Assembly (NCBI RefSeq): GCF_900541275.1
Contig: NZ_UQJH01000006.1
Location: forward strand, 1 to 64,000
DNA from: an uncultured Porphyromonas sp.
GTDB taxonomy: Bacteria > Bacteroidota > Bacteroidia > Bacteroidales > Porphyromonadaceae
Reading direction: 5' to 3'
Length of the DNA: 64,000 bases
The notes beneath the pieces are model-generated. The model did no database searches. It was not told where the DNA came from and saw only the letters and a list, made by a program, of their open reading frames with translations. Made by a program: the position numbers and the translations under genes. Within the stretch, counting starts at the first letter, position 1. The number at the start of each line of letters is the position of its first letter. Of this stretch, positions 18,149 to 27,356 are shown piece after piece.

Positions 18149-19045
18149 CTACTCTTCATCCTCCTCGTAGAGACGGTCGATGATGCTGTCGGCGAGGCCC
18201 AGCTTGGGGACCATAATCTTCGTCGTCCCGAGGCGGTCGGCAGCAGCGATGAAAATGCGAGCCGCCGGGATGATCACATCGGCGCGGTCGGGCTTCATCC
18301 CGTACTTTGACATCCGCTCATCGAGGTCCATCCCCTCAAGTATGTCGTAGATCTCGTGGAGCTGAGGGGTGGTGATCTCCTTGCCCCACGGGGTCTGGGT
18401 GCCATTGATCTTGGCGAGACGATTGATATTCCCCCCGGTGCCGAAGATCTCCAGATCTCCGCAGCGCTCATGTATTGAGTCGAGGAACGTGTGGTACTCC
18501 TCCAGCTCCGACTTGCGGACCAGACCACTCAGCAGTCGTACGGTACCGATATTGAAGGAGCGGGAGTCCACCTTTTGGCTCCCCCTCAGGATCGACACTT
18601 CGGTCGAGCCACCTCCGACGTCCACCATGACGTAGTAGGTCTCCTCATCCCGGACAAGCTGTCTTACCCGGCTGTGTCCCACGAGACGAGCCTCCTCCTC
18701 ACCGGAGATCACCTCGATCCGAAACCCCGTCGCCGCCTCGACCTCGTCGACTACCTTGGCGGCATTGGTCGCATCGCGCATCGCGGACGTGGCGCAGATC
18801 CGATAGTGAGACACCTCGTAGATCTGCATGAGGTACTTGTAGGCGAGCATAAGGCGGATCAGGTCCTTTGCCTTCCCCTTGGAGATCTTCCCCTTCACGA
18901 AGGCATCCTCACCGAGACGGAGGGGGACGCGGAGGAGCTGTACCTTAGAGAGTGGCTGCTCCGGATCATCGGTGAGACACTTGATGAGCAGGCGGACCGC
19001 ATTGGATCCGATATCGATGGCGGCGTAGTGCTTTTTCTTAAACAT
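18149..19045 (-). CDS. Ppx/GppA-family phosphatase (exopolyphosphatase)
   Basis: A 298-residue member of the ASKHA-fold Ppx/GppA family, which removes terminal phosphate from polyphosphate and/or converts pppGpp to ppGpp. It begins MFKKKHYAAIDIGSNAVRLL (phosphate-1 motif), then has ATSAMRDATNA, EVISGEEEARLVG with the catalytic Glu, MVDVGGGSTEVSI (phosphate-2 motif) and EIFGTGGNINRLAK. The length is that of the short Ppx1 type, without the C-terminal HD domain of E. coli PPX. It lies 12 bp downstream of ppk1, so synthesis and breakdown of polyphosphate are encoded side by side. Which of the two substrates it prefers cannot be told. Confidence 0.92.
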   Translation of the reverse strand: MFKKKHYAAIDIGSNAVRLLIKCLTDDPEQPLSKVQLLRVPLRLGEDAFVKGKISKGKAKDLIRLMLAYKYLMQIYEVSHYRICATSAMRDATNAAKVVDEVEAATGFRIEVISGEEEARLVGHSRVRQLVRDEETYYVMVDVGGGSTEVSILRGSQKVDSRSFNIGTVRLLSGLVRKSELEEYHTFLDSIHERCGDLEIFGTGGNINRLAKINGTQTPWGKEITTPQLHEIYDILEGMDLDERMSKYGMKPDRADVIIPAARIFIAAADRLGTTKIMVPKLGLADSIIDRLYEEDEE

Positions 19046-19057
19046 AATGCTATCCCT

Positions 19058-21157
19058 TTATATTTCCTCCAAATAATGCTGGTAGAGAGCCTCCTGGCTG
19101 CGGAACCACGGCTTCTCAGCCGACAGTCGACGCGGACAGCGCCCCTGCTCATTGACAAAGTGTCCCTGGGAGACATCCCGCAGCCCGTAGTCGACCACCA
19201 GCTCCAGCTCGCGCTTGAGGTCAGGATCGTAGACGGGGGTAACCACCTCGACCCGCCGGTCCAGGTTTCGGCTCATCCAGTCGGCGGAGCCGAGGAAGTA
19301 CTTCGGCCTCCCACCGTTGCAGAAGATGAAGATCCGCGAGTGCTCTAAGTAGCGGTCGATGATCGCATTGACAGATATATGGTCGCTCACCCCCTTGATC
19401 CCGGGCACGAGGGAGCAATTGCCACGCACCAGCAGCCGCACCTCCACCCCGGCTTGCGAGGCTTGGTAGAGATGCATCACCACCTCCTCGTCGACGATGT
19501 GATTTACCTTGACGTGAATATAGGCGGGCAGTCCCTGCTCCGCATTCCTAGTCTCAGTGTCGATCAGCCGGATGAAGCGGCTGCGCATGGAGTTGGGCGA
19601 GACCATTAGCTCCCTGAAGTGGGTCGCCAGGTAGGGCTGCTCGATGAAGTCAAAGACCCGCTCCACATCATTGACGATGCCACGACGCGAGGTCATCATC
19701 ATGAAGTCGGTGTAGGTCTTGGCATTCCCCTCGTGCATATTGCCGGTGCCGATGCAGGCGATATTGCCCTTCCGTGCCTTGATGAGCGCCAGCTTGCTGT
19801 GGATCTTGAGGTACCCGGGTCCAAAGAGCACCCGCACGCCGGCGTCCCGCATCTTCTGAGCAAAGGAGATGTTGCTCTCCTCATTAAATCGCGCCAGCAG
19901 CTCGATCACGCAGGTCACCTCCTTACCATTGCGCGCTGCCGCCATCAGTGCCTTGACGACAGAGGAGTGGCGCGGCACGCGGTAGATCGTCGCCTTGATC
20001 TCCTGCACGTCCTCACTGATCGCCGCCTCCTGCAGCACCCGGACAAAGGTGTCGAAGCTGTGGTAGGGGAAGTGGAGCCACTGATCTTTACGCCGGATAG
20101 AGTCGAGCATACCGGTCTCAAAGTCCGCATGCCGACCGATAATCGGGTGCCACGGGGTGTAGAGGAGGTCGGTGCGACCGCAGTCGGGGAAGTCCATCAG
20201 GTCTCGGGTATTGTGGTACCTCGACCCGGCGACGCGGGCATCATTCTTATCCAGGTCGGCAGTCTCAAAGAGCATCTGCCGGATCTGCTTCGGCATCTTG
20301 CGGTCATAGACCACACGAAGCGTCTCTCCGAGACTCCGCTTCTTCAGACCGCGAGAGACCTGCTGCAGGAGACCAAGGGAGGAATTGTCCTCCACCAAGT
20401 CCTCATCGGCGTCCTTTGTAAACTTGAAAGTATACCCCTCGTAACTATTGTATGGAAGGCCACCGAAGATGTTCTTAAGATTGTACCGGATCACGTCATC
20501 GATGAACATGACACACTTATTCCCCTCCGGGTCATCCGGCAGTCGGACGAAGCGCTCCTCCCCGGACTGTGGCAGACGGATGACAGCGATGTCACTCCTC
20601 TGCACCTTGCCCTCGTCATCGACCTGCCTCAGGTCCACTGCGAGGTAGTTGCTCTCATCGAGCTGCTCCTGAGGGTCTGGGATGCGATCAAGGAAGAGGG
20701 GATTGATCGTCGAGCTCAGCTTCCGCGCATAGATGTCAAATACTTGATGCTCCTGCTCGGGCGTCAGCATCGTCTCATCGACCACATGGATATGCTCCTC
20801 CCAGAGCTCCTTCATCAGTCTGCGGAAGGTCCGGTCCACCTCCTGCTTGTACGCTTCGTTGAGCTCATAGATCTTGGAGAGTAGCTTCTTGCTCCGCTTG
20901 ACCTTGCCGGACCCGCTGTCGTCATCCTCGATATTGCGCTGGATCGAGGCGACGCGGACGCGGAAGAATTCGTCAAGGTTATTCGAGTAAATACCGAGGA
21001 AGTGGACCCGCTCTAAGAGAGGGATATCCTCCCGCTGGGCCTCAAAGAGGATGCGGTGATTGAAGTACATCCAGCTCTCATCTCGATCCACGTAATTGTC
21101 ATCATCGAGCTTGATCTCGCGGTCGACATAGAGTTCGGTGGGATGAAGTTCAGCCAT
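19058..21157 (-). CDS. ppk1: Polyphosphate kinase 1
   Basis: PPK1 makes inorganic polyphosphate from ATP through a phosphohistidine intermediate. The 699-residue length is usual for the family. N-terminal domain: SWMYFNHRILFEAQREDIPLLERVHFLGI with the NLDEFFRVR motif. The catalytic histidine region is IGTGNMHEGNAKTYTDF, preceded by HSKLALIKARKG; later come ARFNEESNISFAQ upstream and SVNAIIDRYLEHSRIFIFCNG. It is the first gene of the likely ppk1-ppx-comEC-HD operon and starts about 180 bp from the divergent cobO. I could not pick out a convincing TAnnTTTG box before it. Confidence 0.97.
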   Translation of the reverse strand: MAELHPTELYVDREIKLDDDNYVDRDESWMYFNHRILFEAQREDIPLLERVHFLGIYSNNLDEFFRVRVASIQRNIEDDDSGSGKVKRSKKLLSKIYELNEAYKQEVDRTFRRLMKELWEEHIHVVDETMLTPEQEHQVFDIYARKLSSTINPLFLDRIPDPQEQLDESNYLAVDLRQVDDEGKVQRSDIAVIRLPQSGEERFVRLPDDPEGNKCVMFIDDVIRYNLKNIFGGLPYNSYEGYTFKFTKDADEDLVEDNSSLGLLQQVSRGLKKRSLGETLRVVYDRKMPKQIRQMLFETADLDKNDARVAGSRYHNTRDLMDFPDCGRTDLLYTPWHPIIGRHADFETGMLDSIRRKDQWLHFPYHSFDTFVRVLQEAAISEDVQEIKATIYRVPRHSSVVKALMAAARNGKEVTCVIELLARFNEESNISFAQKMRDAGVRVLFGPGYLKIHSKLALIKARKGNIACIGTGNMHEGNAKTYTDFMMMTSRRGIVNDVERVFDFIEQPYLATHFRELMVSPNSMRSRFIRLIDTETRNAEQGLPAYIHVKVNHIVDEEVVMHLYQASQAGVEVRLLVRGNCSLVPGIKGVSDHISVNAIIDRYLEHSRIFIFCNGGRPKYFLGSADWMSRNLDRRVEVVTPVYDPDLKRELELVVDYGLRDVSQGHFVNEQGRCPRRLSAEKPWFRSQEALYQHYLEEI

Positions 21158-21302
21158 AGTCTAAGGTGTGTGTTTTTATCTATTCCGTTTTTGATGGGAT
21201 AAATTTAGCCAAAAACCGCCACATCCCTACCACCTAAAGGACCATCATTGACTCGTCAAGGTCTGTTGGCATCGCAAGATTGTCTATCAATCTGACATTT
21301 AC

Positions 21303-21310
21303 TACTTTTG
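21303..21310 (+). promoter_or_regulatory. Promoter -7 box for cobO
   Basis: TACTTTTG matches TAnnTTTG, 29 bp before the cobO ATG, with a TTG (21280-21282) 20 bp upstream as a possible -33 element. No cobalamin riboswitch pattern was found in the leader. Confidence 0.5.
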
Positions 21311-21338
21311 TTTTCGTCAAGCGGAGAGAAGAGCTATT

Positions 21339-21860
21339 ATGAGAGAGAAGAAAGGATACCTCCAGGTATACACCGGAGATGGGAAGGGGAAGACCACCGC
21401 TGCCATCGGGCTGGCGGTGCGTGCTGCCTTGGCCGGGAAGCGGGTCTTCGTGGGGCAATTCGTCAAGAGTATGCGGTATCACGAGTGCCGGATAGAGGAG
21501 CTGCTGCCGTCGATTCACTTTGAGCAATTTGGTCTCGGATGCGCACTGATCCACGAGCCATCGGAGGAGGATGTGCGCCACGGTCGGGAGGGGCTGGCTC
21601 GGGCGGCGGAGGTGATGTCGACGGGGGAGTGGGATGTGGTGGTGCTGGATGAGGTGACGATAGCGCTCTACTTCCACTTCTTCACCGTGGAGGAGCTGCT
21701 CGAGGTGATCCGTGCCCGAGAGCCACACGTGGAGGTGATCTGCACAGGGCGCTATGCCCCGGCAGACTTGATCGCCGCTGCAGACTTAGTGACCGATATG
21801 CAGTGCGTCAAGCACTACTACGATGCCGGAGTGCCGGCGCGCTCCGGCTTTGAGCGGTAG
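21339..21860 (+). CDS. cobO: Cob(I)yrinic acid a,c-diamide adenosyltransferase
   Basis: CobO/BtuR/CobA-type ATP:corrinoid adenosyltransferase, which adds the adenosyl group in coenzyme B12 synthesis or salvage. The 173-residue protein has the nucleotide-binding P-loop TGDGKGKTTAA at about residues 12-22, FVKSMRYHE, the WDVVVLDEVTIALYF segment and VICTGRYAPADLIAAADLVTDM near the end, all characteristic of the family. It is a lone plus-strand gene. Its last 43 bases (21818-21860) overlap the convergent end of the nhaC-type gene. No other cobalamin gene is in the window, which fits salvage of exogenous corrinoids. Confidence 0.95.
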   Translation: MREKKGYLQVYTGDGKGKTTAAIGLAVRAALAGKRVFVGQFVKSMRYHECRIEELLPSIHFEQFGLGCALIHEPSEEDVRHGREGLARAAEVMSTGEWDVVVLDEVTIALYFHFFTVEELLEVIRAREPHVEVICTGRYAPADLIAAADLVTDMQCVKHYYDAGVPARSGFER

Positions 21861-23158
21861 GTGACCTGAGGCAAGGCATTCCGCCCCGGATAAGGGAAGC
21901 GAAGGAGGATCGAGAGCAGGAGTACCCCGGAGAGGATCATCGGGTAGTACATGGAGGGGAGGACTTCCGTCACGGAGAGCCCTGTGAGCCCCGAGGCGAT
22001 CAGCATCTGAGCGCCATAGGGGAGGACAGCCTGCACGATGCAGGAGGTAATGTCGAGGATGCTGGCTGTCCGCCGTGGGTCGACATCCAGCCTCGCGCCG
22101 AGGTCTCGCACGATCCCGCCGGTGGTCAGGATGGCGATGGTATTATTGGCCGTGCAGGCATTAGCCATCCCCACAAGGGCGGCGAAGGAGAGCTCGCCCG
22201 ACCTCTTTCCGGACACACGCTTTGTCAGGCGCTCGACGATGAAGTCTATCCCGCCCCGCTGACGGATCAGCTCCAGCAAGCCGCCGGCAAGCAGCGTCAC
22301 GATGATCAGGTCGCTCATCCCGGCGATCCCCTTGCCTGCTGTCGTCATCACTCCGACCGAGGTGATGGAGCCGCTACCGAGACCCACCAGCACCGAGAGG
22401 AGGATGCCTGCGGTCAGGGCGACTAGGACATTTACCCCACTGACGGCGAGGAGGATCACAGCCAGGTAGGGCAGCATCAGATACCACGAGCCGGTGGTGC
22501 TGACCATCGCCTCCGGCACTTCCTGACCGAGCATCAGGTAGAGCAGGAGCGTGAGTAGGGCAGCCGGTAGTGCTATCAGGACATTGGCGCGAAACTTATC
22601 CCTCATCCGCACGCCAATCGTGCGGGTGGCGGCTATGGTGGTGTCAGAGATGAATGAGAGATTGTCGCCGAAGAATGCACCACCGACGATGATCGCCGTG
22701 ATCAGCCCGGCGCCTCCGCCCATCTCCGTTGCCATCCCACTCGCTATTGGTACGAGAGCAGCGATCGTACCGACACTCGATCCGAGGGCAAAGGAGATGA
22801 AGCAGCTGACGACAAATAGCCCCGCATACATTACCCTCGACGGGAGCAGTGAGAGCAGCAGTCCCACCGTCGCATCGATGGCTCCGATCGCTTGTGCCAC
22901 AGAGGAGAATATCCCCGCAAGGATGAAGACCCAGATCATAAGCAAGACGTTACTATCGCCCGCCCCTCGGGCAAAGATCTCTAAGCGTCTCTCAAGAGAG
23001 TGTCCGTCAGGCAACACCATCGCATAGATCGCCGTAAGGCAAAAGGCGACCGTGATCGAGACGGCATAGAAGTCGCGGACCAGCAGGCTGACTCCGAGGT
23101 AAAAAATGAGGAAAAAGAGGAGGGGCGAGAGGGCAAGCAGCCCCTTGGTCATCGGCAT
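21818..23158 (-). CDS. NhaC-family Na+/H+ antiporter
   Basis: A polytopic inner-membrane transporter with about 11-12 hydrophobic helices. Family-like segments include GGAFFGDNLSFISDTTIAATRTIGV, NVLVALTAGILLSVLVGLG, and GMANACTANNTIAILTTGGI with polar residues inside a helix. The chosen start is MPMTKGLLALSPLLFFLIFYL; the frame is open to an ATG at 23233, but a TATATTTG promoter box at 23242-23249 would leave that start almost no leader, and the extra residues are polar. The 3' end overlaps cobO by 43 bp. Sodium-proton exchange is the family role; some members carry other ions or amino-acid couples. Confidence 0.88.
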   Translation of the reverse strand: MPMTKGLLALSPLLFFLIFYLGVSLLVRDFYAVSITVAFCLTAIYAMVLPDGHSLERRLEIFARGAGDSNVLLMIWVFILAGIFSSVAQAIGAIDATVGLLLSLLPSRVMYAGLFVVSCFISFALGSSVGTIAALVPIASGMATEMGGGAGLITAIIVGGAFFGDNLSFISDTTIAATRTIGVRMRDKFRANVLIALPAALLTLLLYLMLGQEVPEAMVSTTGSWYLMLPYLAVILLAVSGVNVLVALTAGILLSVLVGLGSGSITSVGVMTTAGKGIAGMSDLIIVTLLAGGLLELIRQRGGIDFIVERLTKRVSGKRSGELSFAALVGMANACTANNTIAILTTGGIVRDLGARLDVDPRRTASILDITSCIVQAVLPYGAQMLIASGLTGLSVTEVLPSMYYPMILSGVLLLSILLRFPYPGRNALPQVTYRSKPERAGTPAS

Positions 23159-23241
23159 CGTCCGGTGCGCAGAGGACTGACGACCTGCTACTGCCTCCTC
23201 GCGCAAAATATTCTTATTCGGTACAATTCCCATATTTCGGG

Positions 23242-23249
23242 CAAATATA
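23242..23249 (-). promoter_or_regulatory. Promoter -7 box for the nhaC-type gene
   Basis: The minus strand reads TATATTTG, an exact TAnnTTTG match. Transcription would begin near 23237, supporting the downstream start at 23158 (or 23152). Confidence 0.5.
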
Positions 23250-23358
23250 CTACAAATAATTTATTTCTTGCGAAAGTTTGCCTGAAAAGACAGATCGTGC
23301 AGTAATACAAATGGTCTGTCAAAGTCCATTATGTGGGCCGAGGAGTAGCCTCGTAAGG

Positions 23359-25965
23359 TCACTTCATCCCTATCAAGCGGCGAATGTCAGAGAGCTTATT
23401 GAGAGCCTCGAGGGGGGTAAGGTTGTCGATGTCGAGCCCCTTGATCTCATCGCGGATCGCGGAGAGGGTCGGGTCGTCGAGCTGGAAGAAGCTGAGCTTC
23501 ATCGGACCATCGGTGGTCTCGTCAGCGGCAACGGATGATGGAGATCCGTGTCCCGCCTTGCGCTCAAGCTGACTGAGGATCTCCTCAGCCCGGCTCACGA
23601 TCTCGCGCGGCATCCCCGCCATCCGTGCCACATGGATGCCGAAGCTATGCTCGCAGCCTCCGGGAACCAGTTTCCTGAGGAAAATCACCTTGCCATCGGC
23701 CTCTTTCACAGAGACATTATAGTTTCGGATCCTCGGCAGGACACCCTCCAGCTCGTTTAGCTCGTGGTAGTGGGTGGCAAAGAGGGTCTTAGGGTGAGCG
23801 CGATGATTATTGTGCAGATACTCCACGATCGCCTGTGCCAGCGAGATGCCATCGTAGGTGGAGGTGCCGCGCCCCAGCTCATCCACGAGGACGAGGCTAT
23901 TGGGGGTGATGTTATTGAGGATGATCGCCGACTCGGTCATCTCGACCATAAACGTACTCTCGCCACGCGAGATGTTGTCCGATGCCCCCACGCGGGTGAA
24001 GATCCGATCCACGATGCCGAGACGTGCCTCACGTGCCGGGACAAAGGAGCCCACCTGAGCCATCAGCACAATCAGGGCGGTCTGCCTCAGGAGTGCGCTC
24101 TTACCCGACATATTGGGTCCGGTAATCACCATGATCTGGTCTGTCTCCGGGTCGCAGAAGACGTCATTGGGGATATACTCCTCGCCCGGTGGCATCATCC
24201 GCTCTATCACGGGATGGCGCCCCTCCTTGATGTCAATGACAGCGCTTCGGTCCACCACCGGACGGTGGTAATCGTATGTAACCGCATCGTAAGCAAAGGT
24301 ACTCAGCACGTCGATCTCTGAGAGGGCTGCTGCATTGCTCTGCAGGACGCGGATATGCCCCATCACCTCCCGGATCAGATCCTGGTAAAGCTCTGCCTCG
24401 AGGATGCTGATCCGCTCCTCGGCACCGAGGATCTTCTGCTCATACTCCTTCAGCTCCGGGGTGATGTATCGCTCGCTATTGACTAAGGTCTGCTTTCGGA
24501 TCCAGTCCTCCGGCACCTTATCCTTGTGCGCATTGGTCACCTCGATGTAGTAGCCAAAGACGTTATTGAAGGCAATCTTCAGCGAGGGGATCCCGGTCTC
24601 ACGACTCTCCCGCTCGCGCATCTCGAGGAGGTACTTCTTTCCCCCACCGGCGATGGCACGCAACTCATCCAAACGGCTGCTCACGCCAGCACGGATCACC
24701 CTTCCCTTGCCCACCTGTGCCGGTGCATCGGGGTCGATGGACTGCTCGATCTTTGATGCCAACTCCTCCGCCGGGTCGAGCCTGAGTGACAGCTCGCAGA
24801 GTGCCTGCTCACCTGAGTCGGTGAGGAGACTCATCATCGGGCGTATCAGTCGCAGCCCGGCTGCCGTCTGGAGTAGCTCACGGGGCGAGATGCGACCCAC
24901 TGCCACCTTGCTTGCCAGTCGCTCCAGGTCACCTATGCCGGCCAAGTGATCCGCCACTGAGCGGGACAGCTCCGACTGCTCATAGAAGGCAGCCACACAG
25001 GTCTGGCGTCGCTCGATCTCATGCAGGTCAAGGAGTGGGAAGGAGAGCCAGCGCTTCAGCAGACGGCCACCCATCGGGGTATGCGTATGATCCAGCACCT
25101 GCAGGAGGCAGGAGCCGTCCTCCGTGAGCGGGCGCATGATCTCAAGGTTGCGCCGAGTGAAATTGTCCAGTCGGACAAAGTGGTCCTCCTCGATCAGGTG
25201 AAGCGTCGTCACATGACTCAGTTGGGTGTGCTTCGTCGCCTCGAGGTAGTAAAGGATCGCCCCGCAGGCGATGATGGCGAGTGGTTTCTCCTCTATGCCG
25301 AAGCCCTTAAGGGTGCGGGTATTGAAGTGCCTCTCGAGTCGCTCCCTGCCGTAGTCGACGGTGAAGACCCAGTCCTCGAGGGGGTAGTAGTGCCACTGCT
25401 CCCCCATGGCGGCAGCCACAGATGCCTCCCGACCCCGCTCCAGGAGGATCTCCTTAGGGCCAAAGGAGACGACCATCTTCGCCACATCCTCCTCGACACC
25501 CTCAGCGGTGCAAAACTCGCCCGTGGAGAGATCAAGGAATGCGGCACCGGTGCGCCCGCCCTTCGACACCAAGGCACCGAGGAAGTTATTGGTCCCGGCA
25601 TCCAGCACCGTATCCTCCATCGTCAGTCCCGGCGTCACCAGCTCCGTCACGTCCCGCTTTACCAGAGTCTTGGTGAGCTTGGGATCCTCGATCTGGTCGC
25701 AGATGGCGACTCTCTTCCCCTGCGATACCAGCTTAGGCAGGTAGACGTCGAGTGCATGGTAAGGGAAGCCGGCGAGAGGGACCTCAGAGGCGCCACCATT
25801 GGACCGCTTGGTCAGAGTAATCCCCAGTAGCTGGGAAGCGGTGACGGCATCATCGGAGAATGTCTCGTAGAAGTCCCCGACGCGGAAGAGCAGTATTGCG
25901 TCAGGGTACTTCCTCTTAAACCGGTTGTACTGAGACATCATCGGTGTCTCCTTCACTTTTGCCAT
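23359..25965 (-). CDS. mutS: DNA mismatch repair protein MutS
   Basis: MutS, the mismatch-recognising ATPase. The 868-residue length is typical. N-terminal mismatch-binding domain: TPMMSQYNRFKRKYPDAILLFRVGDFYETF with the Phe-x-Glu mismatch-contact motif (GDFYETF region), then connector, lever and clamp domains. The ATPase has Walker A TGPNMSGKSALLRQ, Walker B LVLVDELGRGTSTYDG and the ATHYHEL switch. The C-terminal helix-turn-helix contains GIHVARMAGMPREIVSRA. It is a single-gene unit; a TAAATTTG promoter box lies about 66 bp upstream. No mutL is nearby. Expected to be functional. Confidence 0.97.
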   Translation of the reverse strand: MAKVKETPMMSQYNRFKRKYPDAILLFRVGDFYETFSDDAVTASQLLGITLTKRSNGGASEVPLAGFPYHALDVYLPKLVSQGKRVAICDQIEDPKLTKTLVKRDVTELVTPGLTMEDTVLDAGTNNFLGALVSKGGRTGAAFLDLSTGEFCTAEGVEEDVAKMVVSFGPKEILLERGREASVAAAMGEQWHYYPLEDWVFTVDYGRERLERHFNTRTLKGFGIEEKPLAIIACGAILYYLEATKHTQLSHVTTLHLIEEDHFVRLDNFTRRNLEIMRPLTEDGSCLLQVLDHTHTPMGGRLLKRWLSFPLLDLHEIERRQTCVAAFYEQSELSRSVADHLAGIGDLERLASKVAVGRISPRELLQTAAGLRLIRPMMSLLTDSGEQALCELSLRLDPAEELASKIEQSIDPDAPAQVGKGRVIRAGVSSRLDELRAIAGGGKKYLLEMRERESRETGIPSLKIAFNNVFGYYIEVTNAHKDKVPEDWIRKQTLVNSERYITPELKEYEQKILGAEERISILEAELYQDLIREVMGHIRVLQSNAAALSEIDVLSTFAYDAVTYDYHRPVVDRSAVIDIKEGRHPVIERMMPPGEEYIPNDVFCDPETDQIMVITGPNMSGKSALLRQTALIVLMAQVGSFVPAREARLGIVDRIFTRVGASDNISRGESTFMVEMTESAIILNNITPNSLVLVDELGRGTSTYDGISLAQAIVEYLHNNHRAHPKTLFATHYHELNELEGVLPRIRNYNVSVKEADGKVIFLRKLVPGGCEHSFGIHVARMAGMPREIVSRAEEILSQLERKAGHGSPSSVAADETTDGPMKLSFFQLDDPTLSAIRDEIKGLDIDNLTPLEALNKLSDIRRLIGMK

Positions 25966-26030
25966 GGTTAGCAGCCTACTGTCAGTTATTCTATTCTGTG
26001 GTGAGAAAACCTCCCCTCAGGGTCTTACGG

Positions 26031-26038
26031 CAAATTTA
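26031..26038 (-). promoter_or_regulatory. Promoter -7 box for mutS
   Basis: The minus strand reads TAAATTTG (TAnnTTTG), with no clear TTTG -33 element. Confidence 0.4.
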
Positions 26039-26110
26039 GTGATTTTCGATCGTCCGGTCTCACCCTGCGCCACAGGAGGTGGGGCGATCGGGGTCAGCAG
26101 CATCGTGGAT

Positions 26111-26150
26111 AAAAAAACATCCCCGAGAGGTGCGTGACCTATCGGGGATG
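26111..26150 (-). terminator. Terminator of the bamA/ompH operon
   Basis: CATCCCCGA (26118-26126) pairs with TCGGGGATG (26142-26150). On the minus strand the stem is followed by seven T (26111-26117), 54 bp past the stop codon of the second ompH gene. Confidence 0.85.
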
Positions 26151-26203
26151 ACTTATCAGTGTGACCTTCGTGTGAAGGTGCGAGCGGTGAGCTCGGATTG
26201 CTA

Positions 26204-26704
26204 TCAGAGACCGAGCTTAGACTTCACGAGAGAGGTGACATCCTCACTGCCGTTGCCGACATAGAGCATCTGGCTGGCGTCCATAATATAGGTGAAGCCA
26301 CCATCGTTGCCGACCTTATTGATCGCCTCACGAAGCTTGGTCTGGATGGGGGCGAAGAGCTCTACCTGCTTCTTCTGCATATCCTGCTGGGCCACGTTAT
26401 TGAGGTCCTGGATGCGCTTGGAGAGGTCCTCCAGCTCCTGCTGCTTACGGCTCTTGATGGACTCGACCATAGTCTCCTGCTCCTTGACGAAGTCTTGGTA
26501 CTTGGTCTGAAACTCCTTCTGCAGCTGCACGAGGGTATCCTCGTACTTCTTGGCGAGGTTGTCGAGCTCAGACTGCATGGACTTCATCTCAGGCATCTCG
26601 CTGAGTACCTTCTGAGAGTCTACGATACCAATCTTGTGGCTCTGAGCACCGGCAAAGATGGGGAAGAGGAGCGCGGCACAGAGGATGAGAAACGTTCTTT
26701 TCAT
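26204..26704 (-). CDS. OmpH/Skp-family periplasmic chaperone (second copy)
   Basis: A 166-residue Skp/OmpH chaperone, expected to hold unfolded outer-membrane proteins in the periplasm and pass them to the BAM complex. The signal peptide MKRTFLILCAALLFPIFAGA is followed by SHKIGIVDSQKVLSEMPEM, the usual start of the family, then a long charged coiled coil (about residues 40-115) and a C-terminal GFTYIMDASQMLYVGNGSEDVT strand. It is the last gene of the uppS-bamA-ompH-ompH run and has its own promoter-like TACCTTTG box (26753-26760) 49 bp upstream. Confidence 0.92.
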   Translation of the reverse strand: MKRTFLILCAALLFPIFAGAQSHKIGIVDSQKVLSEMPEMKSMQSELDNLAKKYEDTLVQLQKEFQTKYQDFVKEQETMVESIKSRKQQELEDLSKRIQDLNNVAQQDMQKKQVELFAPIQTKLREAINKVGNDGGFTYIMDASQMLYVGNGSEDVTSLVKSKLGL

Positions 26705-26752
26705 GAAAATGTATCTTACGTTATTGATTTATATTCAGGATTATGAGACGCA

Positions 26753-26760
26753 CAAAGGTA
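26753..26760 (-). promoter_or_regulatory. Internal promoter -7 box before the second ompH
   Basis: The minus strand reads TACCTTTG with a CTTG-like -33 element 19 bp away that overlaps the end of the upstream ompH. It could give extra expression of the last gene. Confidence 0.5.
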
Positions 26761-26762
26761 CG

Positions 26763-27314
26763 TTATTTCACAGAGATGCCAAGGATCTTCAGGATGTCAT
26801 TGCTGATATCTGCGGCGGGATCGGCATAGACGATGGTACCCATGCCGGCAGCGCGGTCGAGGACCATATAGACACCATACTTGCGGCTGTAGAGCTTGAT
26901 CGCCTCGTAGACCTTGTCCTGGATCGGCTTGATGCGCTGCTCCTGGAGCTTCGCCATCTCACCCTTGGGACCGAAGTACTTCTGCTGTAGCTCAGCAGCG
27001 CGATTCTCCAGCTCAACGATCTGCTTTTCACGAGAGGCGCGCTGGTCAGCGGAGAGGGAGCCCATCTGCTTACGGTAGTCGGCATAGAGTGTGCCTGCCT
27101 GATCCTGGAGCTTCTTCACCTCAGCTGTGTAGCCCTTGGCGGTCTCCTGCAGCTGCTCTGTTGCCTCCTTGTACTGAGGGATATTGGTGAGGATATACTG
27201 CATATCCACCAGAGCATAGGTGATGTAGTCCTGCGCCTGAGAGGGGAGCGTCATCCCGACTGATGTCATGAGGGCAACGAGTGCGAGGAGAGCCGTTTTT
27301 CTTATCTCTTTCAT
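26763..27314 (-). CDS. OmpH/Skp-family periplasmic chaperone (first copy)
   Basis: A 183-residue paralogue of the next gene. Signal peptide MKEIRKTALLALVALMTSVGM (cleavage after SQA), then DYITYALVDMQYILTNIPQYKEA, a coiled-coil arm rich in Gln/Glu/Lys with VELENRAAELQQKYFG in the middle, and a C-terminal YGVYMVLDRAAGMGTIVYADP strand segment. It sits 42 bp downstream of bamA. Two adjacent Skp paralogues behind bamA are normal in Bacteroidales, probably because of the large number of big TonB-linked barrels these cells export. Confidence 0.92.
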   Translation of the reverse strand: MKEIRKTALLALVALMTSVGMTLPSQAQDYITYALVDMQYILTNIPQYKEATEQLQETAKGYTAEVKKLQDQAGTLYADYRKQMGSLSADQRASREKQIVELENRAAELQQKYFGPKGEMAKLQEQRIKPIQDKVYEAIKLYSRKYGVYMVLDRAAGMGTIVYADPAADISNDILKILGISVK

Positions 27315-27356
27315 AATGCTTACTGTCTTAATGTAGGTTGTATCTAACGCCCGGGA

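Noticed and set aside
19619..20884. Plus-strand open frame over ppk1
   Set aside because: Antisense shadow; ppk1 catalytic motifs are intact on the minus strand.
21240..21338. Cobalamin riboswitch before cobO
   Set aside because: The leader is under 30 nt after the promoter box and shows no conserved B12-box sequence.
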